Origin: Paraclostridium hominis
GTDB lineage: Bacteria > Bacillota > Clostridia > Peptostreptococcales > Peptostreptococcaceae
Assembly (NCBI RefSeq): GCF_014306135.1
Contig: NZ_JACRWD010000001.1
Location: 124,001-188,000, forward strand
Direction of reading: 5' to 3'
Length of the DNA stretch: 64,000 nucleotides
Made by a program: the position numbers and the translations under genes
The notes under the pieces: model-generated
The model's input: the letters and a program-made list of their open reading frames with translations, nothing else
Database searches by the model: none
Told to the model about the DNA's origin: nothing
Shown: positions 59,468-64,000 of the stretch, in pieces
Numbering within the stretch: position 1 is the first letter of the stretch
How the letters are laid out: each line of letters begins with the position of its first letter

Positions 59468-60655
59468 TTAATCTTCGTACATATAAGCTCTAGTCATTTG
59501 AATATCGTTGTTAACACCTTTGCTTATTAAAATTTGATGTAAATCGATAACTCCATTGTTAAAGCAAGCAGCGCAAGAAGTTAGATATAAATCCCACATT
59601 CTTACAAACTCTTCACCAAACATACCTTTTACAGTATCTCTTTGTTTATCAAAGTTTCTATACCATTCTATTAAAGTTTTTGTATAGTGTCTTCTTAAAC
59701 TTTCAACATCTAATGTATAGAAATCATATTTAGGGAATAAATCTATAATCTCACGTAAAGATGGACAAACACCGCCTGGGAATATATATTTTTTAATCCA
59801 AGCATCACCAGGAGATTCAGTTAAACCACTTATGTAATGTAGTAAAAATAGACCTTTTGGTTTTAATACACTATTTACATTTTTTAGATATAAATCATAA
59901 TGTTCACGACCAACATGTTCAAGCATACCAACACTTACAATTTTATCAAAAGACATTCCTGAGTGTTCAAGGTCTCTGTAATCCATAAGCTTAACTTCTA
60001 AGTAATCTTCAAGACCTTCTTGTTCAATTCTTTCTTGGAATTTTTTATATTGTTCTTCACTTAAAGTGATACCAGTTCCTTTTACTTTATATTTTTTTGC
60101 AGCTTCTATAAGTAAATAACCCCATCCACAACCTATATCTAATAAAGTTTCACCTTCTGATAATTGAAGTTTCTTTAAGATATAATGGATTTTATTCATT
60201 TGAGCTTCATATAATGTATCGTTTTCATTTTTAAAATAAGCACAAGAATAACTAAGTGTTTTATCTAACCAAAGACTGTAAAAGTCATTACCAAGATTAT
60301 AGTGGTAGCAAACTTCAGATTTTTGTTTCTTTTCGTTACCTGCTTTATGAAATATTTTACCAAGTTTTGAGAAATTAGTATGGAAATGATCTTTTTGACA
60401 ACTAAATAGAGTATCTAGAGCCAATAATAAATCTCCTGAAATCTCAATATCTTTTCTCATATAAGCTTCACCTAGATATAAAGAAGTACTAGTTAATAAA
60501 TCTTTTTTACTTATAGGATTGTTAAAGCATACTTTAAAGATAGGTTCACCTTGACCAACTAAAAATTCTTCTCCATCCCAAAGTTTAACTTGAAACGGAT
60601 TTGAATCAAGCTTTGTAAGAAATTCTTTAATAAATATTTTATCTATAGTATTCAT
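59468..60655 (-). CDS. cfa: Cyclopropane-fatty-acyl-phospholipid synthase
   Basis: 395 residues. SAM-binding LLDIGCGWGYLLIEAAKKY, the family blocks CYHYNLGNDFYSLWLDKTLS and MLEHVGREHYDLY, and the active-site loop KYIFPGGVCPSLREI. It methylenates double bonds of membrane phospholipids, typically under stress. ATG 60655 follows AGAGGTGA; a GTG at 60667 overlaps it. Monocistronic with a strong terminator. Confidence 0.95.
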   Translation of the reverse strand: MNTIDKIFIKEFLTKLDSNPFQVKLWDGEEFLVGQGEPIFKVCFNNPISKKDLLTSTSLYLGEAYMRKDIEISGDLLLALDTLFSCQKDHFHTNFSKLGKIFHKAGNEKKQKSEVCYHYNLGNDFYSLWLDKTLSYSCAYFKNENDTLYEAQMNKIHYILKKLQLSEGETLLDIGCGWGYLLIEAAKKYKVKGTGITLSEEQYKKFQERIEQEGLEDYLEVKLMDYRDLEHSGMSFDKIVSVGMLEHVGREHYDLYLKNVNSVLKPKGLFLLHYISGLTESPGDAWIKKYIFPGGVCPSLREIIDLFPKYDFYTLDVESLRRHYTKTLIEWYRNFDKQRDTVKGMFGEEFVRMWDLYLTSCAACFNNGVIDLHQILISKGVNNDIQMTRAYMYED

Positions 60656-60828
60656 ATTAAATGTCACCTCTTTACTCTAAATACCCATAAATTTCCACAT
60701 GAAACATAAAAGTTAAAAACTTAACTAAAAAATATCTTTAAAAGTTAAATTATCCAATATTATATTTTCATAAAAATTATTTCCAATAGATGTTTTTATG
60801 AATTTACTTTTATTTTAAAAATTTCCTA

Positions 60829-60888
60829 TTGACTATATGGTAAATATATATATTATCTTATTAATATAATAAAAAAGACATATGGTAA
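60829..60888 (+). promoter_or_regulatory. MATE-operon promoter with flanking direct repeats
   Basis: TTGACT-16-TATTAT (60829-60834 and 60851-60856). GACTATATGGTAA (60831-60843) overlapping the -35 recurs as GACATATGGTAA (60877-60888) after the start site; these could be operator half-sites. Confidence 0.5.
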
Positions 60889-60898
60889 GGGAGGATGT

Positions 60899-62287
60899 AT
60901 GGAAAATTCATTAGCAAAAAGTTTTAATTTCTCATCACTTATAAAGTTTACTATACCTTCTATTGTTATGATTGTATTTATATCTTTATATACTATAGTT
61001 GATGGAGTGTTCGTATCAAGATTTGTAAATACAGATGCACTATCAGCGGTAAATATAGTGTATCCATTTATAAATGTAGTAATAGCTGTAGGAGTTATGT
61101 TAGCTACGGGAAGTAGTGCAGTTATAGCTAAAAAATTAGGAGAAAATAAAGAAAGAGAAGCCAAAGAAAATTTCACATTAATAATATTACTTGGATTATC
61201 ACTAGGAATTATAATAAGTTTAATAGGATTTATTTTCTCAGAAAAAATAATATCCATATTGGGATCTACTAAAGATTTAAATGATTACTGTATGGATTAC
61301 TTTTCAGCATTACTTTTTTTTATACCGGCATATATAATTAATTTATTATTTCAATATTTATCAATAACATCAGGAAAACCAAATGTAGGATTAATATTAA
61401 CAATCATTGGTGGGCTTACAAATATGATATTAGATTATATATTTATAGTACCTATGAATATGGGTATATCAGGAGCTGCATATGCAACTGGCATGGGAAA
61501 TTTATTACCTGTAATTCTTGGAACTATATATTTTACACAAAGAAAATCAACATTATATTTTGTAAAGCCTAAGTTAGATTTTAAGGTTATAATAAATTCG
61601 TGCACTAATGGTTCATCAGAGATGGTTACTAACTTAGCTACAGGGGTAACTACAATGTTATTTAATATAGTAATGATGAAACTTTTAGGATCAAATGGAG
61701 TAGCTGCTATAACTATAGTATTGTATGGAGAGTTTTTAATAAACTCAGCTTATATAGGGTTTTCTTCTGGAGTTGCACCAATAATAAGTTATAATTATGG
61801 CAATGAAAACAAAAAAGAACTTAAAAAGATAATTAAATACAGTACTAGGTTTATAGCTATAAGTTCATTGGTATTATTTACAATATCAATGATATTTGCA
61901 CCTAGTATAGTAGGTACATTTTCACCTAGAGGAACTAGGGTATTTGATATAGGATATAAAGGATTTAAGTTATTTTCTATAGGATTTTTAGTAACCGGAG
62001 TAAATATTTTTGCATCTTCTATGTTTACAGCATTTTCAAACGGGAGAGTATCAGCAACTATATCGTTTTTAAGAACATTTGTATTTTTAATAGCAGGAAT
62101 AATTATACTTCCTAAGTTTCTAGGAGTTAATGGGGTATGGTTAGCAGTGCCATTGGCGGAGATGTTATCAATGATAATATCTCTAGTGTATATAAATAAA
62201 TATAAGAGTGTATATGGATATGGAAAAGATATTGATACTCAAAACAAAGATAAGAAGCAATCATATAAAGATATAAAGGAGCTTTAG
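60899..62287 (+). CDS. MATE-family multidrug/sodium antiporter (MepA-like)
   Basis: 462 residues with 12 transmembrane helices. N-terminal PSIVMIVFISLYTIVDGVFV and NIVYPFINVVIAVGVMLATG, mid-protein SSEMVTNLATGVTTMLFN, and GVAPIISYNYGNENKKELKK are typical of the MepA/DinF branch. It exports cationic compounds in exchange for Na+ or H+. SD GGGAGGATG. The pentapeptide-repeat gene starts 1 nt after the stop, a two-gene operon. Confidence 0.9.
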   Translation: MENSLAKSFNFSSLIKFTIPSIVMIVFISLYTIVDGVFVSRFVNTDALSAVNIVYPFINVVIAVGVMLATGSSAVIAKKLGENKEREAKENFTLIILLGLSLGIIISLIGFIFSEKIISILGSTKDLNDYCMDYFSALLFFIPAYIINLLFQYLSITSGKPNVGLILTIIGGLTNMILDYIFIVPMNMGISGAAYATGMGNLLPVILGTIYFTQRKSTLYFVKPKLDFKVIINSCTNGSSEMVTNLATGVTTMLFNIVMMKLLGSNGVAAITIVLYGEFLINSAYIGFSSGVAPIISYNYGNENKKELKKIIKYSTRFIAISSLVLFTISMIFAPSIVGTFSPRGTRVFDIGYKGFKLFSIGFLVTGVNIFASSMFTAFSNGRVSATISFLRTFVFLIAGIIILPKFLGVNGVWLAVPLAEMLSMIISLVYINKYKSVYGYGKDIDTQNKDKKQSYKDIKEL

Positions 62288-62288
62288 T

Positions 62289-62927
62289 ATGAAAAAAAAG
62301 ATAGAAAAACCTAAGATAAGTAAATGCTTAGAAGAGGTTTACGATGTAATTAATGAAATTTATGATGAAGAATATTTAGAAGATAAAATAATAGAAAACA
62401 TTACTATATCGGATATATACGAGGTAAGAGTTAGATTTAATTCTTGTATATTTAAAAATGTAGTATTTGAAAACTGCGATTTAAGAAAAATTGATATTAC
62501 TGATGTTATATTTGAAAACTGTAATATGTCTAATATAAATTTTAGTGACAGTGGAATATATAGAGCAGAGTTTATAAATTGCAAACTAACAGGAACAATA
62601 TTTGAAGATTCTATATTTAAAGATGTAGTTTTTAAAGATAGTATAGGAAGATATTCAAACTTTTCATTTTCAAAGTTTAAAGGAGTAAGATTTAAAAATT
62701 CAGATTTTCAAAGTGGAGTTTTTCAAGAAGTACATAATCATAATCTAGAAGTAGAAAATACAGATTTAAGTAAATCTATATTTAATGGAATTTCATTAAA
62801 AGGTGTAGACTTTACAACTTGTAATATAGATGGGTGTGAATTTAGAGTAAAAGATTTATCTGGAGGTATTTTCTCAGTTGTCCAAAGTTTAGAATTAGCT
62901 AAACTTATGGGAATAATAATAAAATAA
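62289..62927 (+). CDS. Pentapeptide-repeat protein
   Basis: 212 residues. From about 45 on there are recurring A(D/N)LXX-type pentapeptides in diverged form (VFENCDLRKI, VIFENCNMSN, FKNSDFQSGVFQ, VDFTTCNIDGCEF), giving a right-handed quadrilateral beta-helix. Such proteins can mimic DNA (Qnr/MfpA) and protect topoisomerases, but many have no known role. Coupled to the MATE exporter (1-nt gap), a context that permits a drug-tolerance hypothesis. SD AAAGGAG. Confidence 0.87.
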   Translation: MKKKIEKPKISKCLEEVYDVINEIYDEEYLEDKIIENITISDIYEVRVRFNSCIFKNVVFENCDLRKIDITDVIFENCNMSNINFSDSGIYRAEFINCKLTGTIFEDSIFKDVVFKDSIGRYSNFSFSKFKGVRFKNSDFQSGVFQEVHNHNLEVENTDLSKSIFNGISLKGVDFTTCNIDGCEFRVKDLSGGIFSVVQSLELAKLMGIIIK

Positions 62928-62933
62928 ATACTT

Positions 62934-62978
62934 AAAAGGTCATTTATAAATTAAATATTTTTATAAATGGCCTTTTGT
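62934..62978 (+). terminator. Terminator after the pentapeptide-repeat gene
   Basis: AAAAGGTCATTTATAAA / TTTATAAATGGCCTTTT, about 17 bp with one G-T pair, then TTGTTT. Confidence 0.92.
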
Positions 62979-63061
62979 TTATCGTTAAATTTGTGCTAAT
63001 GCATAAAATCAAAATAAGTACTAACAATATATAAATAATAATTCAAGGAAGGATGAATATT

Positions 63062-63748
63062 ATGAGTCAAGAGCATATAATACTTTATTGGATTTATGTA
63101 ATTGTTATGCTTACAGGAGCATTAGTAATAGCTATAATGAGTAGAAATTCTAAAGGAGTTCCTAAAATTAATTACTTTATATCACTTTTTATACCAATGT
63201 GGTCAGCTATTTTATATATACCTATAGCTACTTTAATAGGAACTAATAATATAAATGCCAAAACTATATTTTATGCTAAATATTTAGATTGTATAGTTAC
63301 AATACCTCTTTTGCTGATATTACTTTGTCTTACAGGCATGTATAATATGAAAAAAAATAATACTATTTTATTTGGAGTAGCTTTTAGTAGCATTATAATG
63401 ATACTGTTTATATTTATAGGAAGCTTACAGATAGGAATTAATAGATATATCTGTTTTTTCATAGAAGCGTTAATCTCTTTTATTGTTTTATGGGTAATAT
63501 GGGGGCCTATTGAAAATATCGCTAGTACTCAAGGATATAAAGTTTATAGGTTATATAAAAATATGGCATTATATTTTACAATTTTTTTTGGAAGCTATTT
63601 TATATCATGGATTATGAGTTCATCAGTATATGATTTAGTAAGCAAAAAGTTTTACATATATATATTTATAACAATTTCCGTATTATTCAAACTAGGTTTT
63701 GGGTTAGTGAATATAATAGGTCTTAGAAAATTAGAAGAAAATGAATAA
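63062..63748 (+). CDS. Seven-helix protein with microbial (type-1) rhodopsin signature
   Basis: 228 residues with seven hydrophobic helices (about 6-28, 36-59, 68-91, 99-122, 126-148, 164-187, 198-220). Helix C reads KYLDCIVTIPLLLILL; aligned by eye to bacteriorhodopsin RYADWLFTTPLLL this keeps Asp85 (Asp76 here), Thr89, Pro91 and Leu runs, with Arg82 to Lys, Trp86 to Cys, and Asp96 to Leu. Helix G reads SVLFKLGFGL against SAKVGFGL, keeping the retinal Lys216 (Lys210) but not Asp212 (Ser206). Tyr185 and Trp189 of helix F are Tyr179 and Trp183. ATG 63062 follows AAGGAAGG at 9 nt; an ATG at 63053 abuts it. No retinal-synthesis genes are seen. Structural homology looks real; light function is unproven. 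Confidence 0.75.
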   Translation: MSQEHIILYWIYVIVMLTGALVIAIMSRNSKGVPKINYFISLFIPMWSAILYIPIATLIGTNNINAKTIFYAKYLDCIVTIPLLLILLCLTGMYNMKKNNTILFGVAFSSIIMILFIFIGSLQIGINRYICFFIEALISFIVLWVIWGPIENIASTQGYKVYRLYKNMALYFTIFFGSYFISWIMSSSVYDLVSKKFYIYIFITISVLFKLGFGLVNIIGLRKLEENE

Positions 63749-64000
63749 AATTAATATATTGCTAGATATAAATAAAACTATATTTAAAATTATGATTTAA
63801 TATGTTATTTTAATTTGTCATAAAATAAAAATTTTATAAAAAATATTTATTTTATTATAGATTTTATAAAAAAGCTGTAGTACTATGTATACATAAGCAA
63901 CAAGATTAGACAAAAAATAAATAAAAGACAATAGGAATTGACATAAATTTTAAAAATATAAACGTAAGAATCATTTATAATTATTGATTCCTTATAACCT
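63749..64000. other. AT-rich intergenic end of the window
   Basis: No ORF with an SD. TTGACA at 63938-63943 could be a -35, but the only nearby -10-like TATAAA (63957-63962) is 13 nt away, too close for a standard promoter. The next gene lies beyond the window. Confidence 0.5.

Noticed and set aside
63062..63748. Heliorhodopsin
   Set aside because: The helix C and G motifs fit type-1 rhodopsins (LD-x-x-x-T-x-P-LLL; K-LGFGL) better than the heliorhodopsin patterns I know.

Overview
The window is a 64 kb piece of a very AT-rich, low-GC Gram-positive chromosome. Strong Shine-Dalgarno (SD) sites, many GTG/TTG starts, T-rich hairpin terminators, sporulation genes (yqfC, yqfD, SPOCS-like proteins), a CIRCE-controlled heat-shock operon and pyruvate phosphate dikinase all suggest a spore-forming anaerobe of the Clostridia. 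Peptostreptococcaceae (relatives of Clostridioides, Paraclostridium, Romboutsia) is my best guess. I see no rRNA, tRNA, CRISPR array, insertion sequence or prophage.

Layout. (1) 1-8.7 kb: end of lepA, an amino-acid permease, hemW, then hrcA-grpE-dnaK-dnaJ behind a textbook promoter and a perfect CIRCE operator. (2) 8.7-33.3 kb: a block of accessory genes lying between dnaJ and prmA, which are neighbours in many Firmicutes. It holds a glutamate-transporter-fold symporter with an in-frame TGA and a SECIS-like hairpin; a regulator + two membrane proteins + two M20 hydrolases unit; small DUF proteins; an orphan PotD-like lipoprotein; a GntP permease; a YmaF protein; a PQQ-type sugar dehydrogenase; MgtC, VanZ, GNAT, MerR and PAP2 genes; and a DUF4003 protein. 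(3) 33.4-54.3 kb: the conserved housekeeping run prmA-rsmE-mtaB-HIT-rpsU-yqeY, tspO, yqfC-yqfD-phoH-ybeY-dgkA/PAP2-cdd-era-mgtE-yqzL-recO-DUF4342-glyQ-glyS-ccpN-ppsR-ppdK. (4) 54.4-64 kb: a zinc-ribbon protein, two SPOCS-like probable spore proteins, TraX, an HD hydrolase, a glycosyltransferase, cyclopropane fatty acid synthase, a MATE exporter, a pentapeptide-repeat protein and a small seven-helix protein with the signature of a microbial rhodopsin.

How the genes work together. Region 1 covers protein quality control under HrcA/CIRCE. Region 3 covers ribosome and tRNA maturation (PrmA, RsmE, MtaB, YbeY, Era, GlyRS), early sporulation (YqfC/D), lipid-carrier metabolism (DgkA/PAP2) and reversible control of pyruvate phosphate dikinase (PpsR on PpdK, with CcpN alongside). 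The accessory regions look like nutrient uptake and peptide or amino-acid salvage.

Two loci stand out. The symporter at 8948-10216 keeps a conserved reading frame across a TGA codon, and a stem-loop starts 9 nt after the TGA with its apical loop 17 nt after it; this is the geometry of a bacterial selenocysteine insertion element. The protein at 63062-63748 keeps the retinal-lysine motif (Lys210 in LFKLGFGL) and the Schiff-base counter-ion motif (Asp76 in KYLDCIVTIP) of type-1 rhodopsins, which would be surprising in an anaerobic Firmicute. Both calls come from reading the sequence alone and have not been searched against databases.
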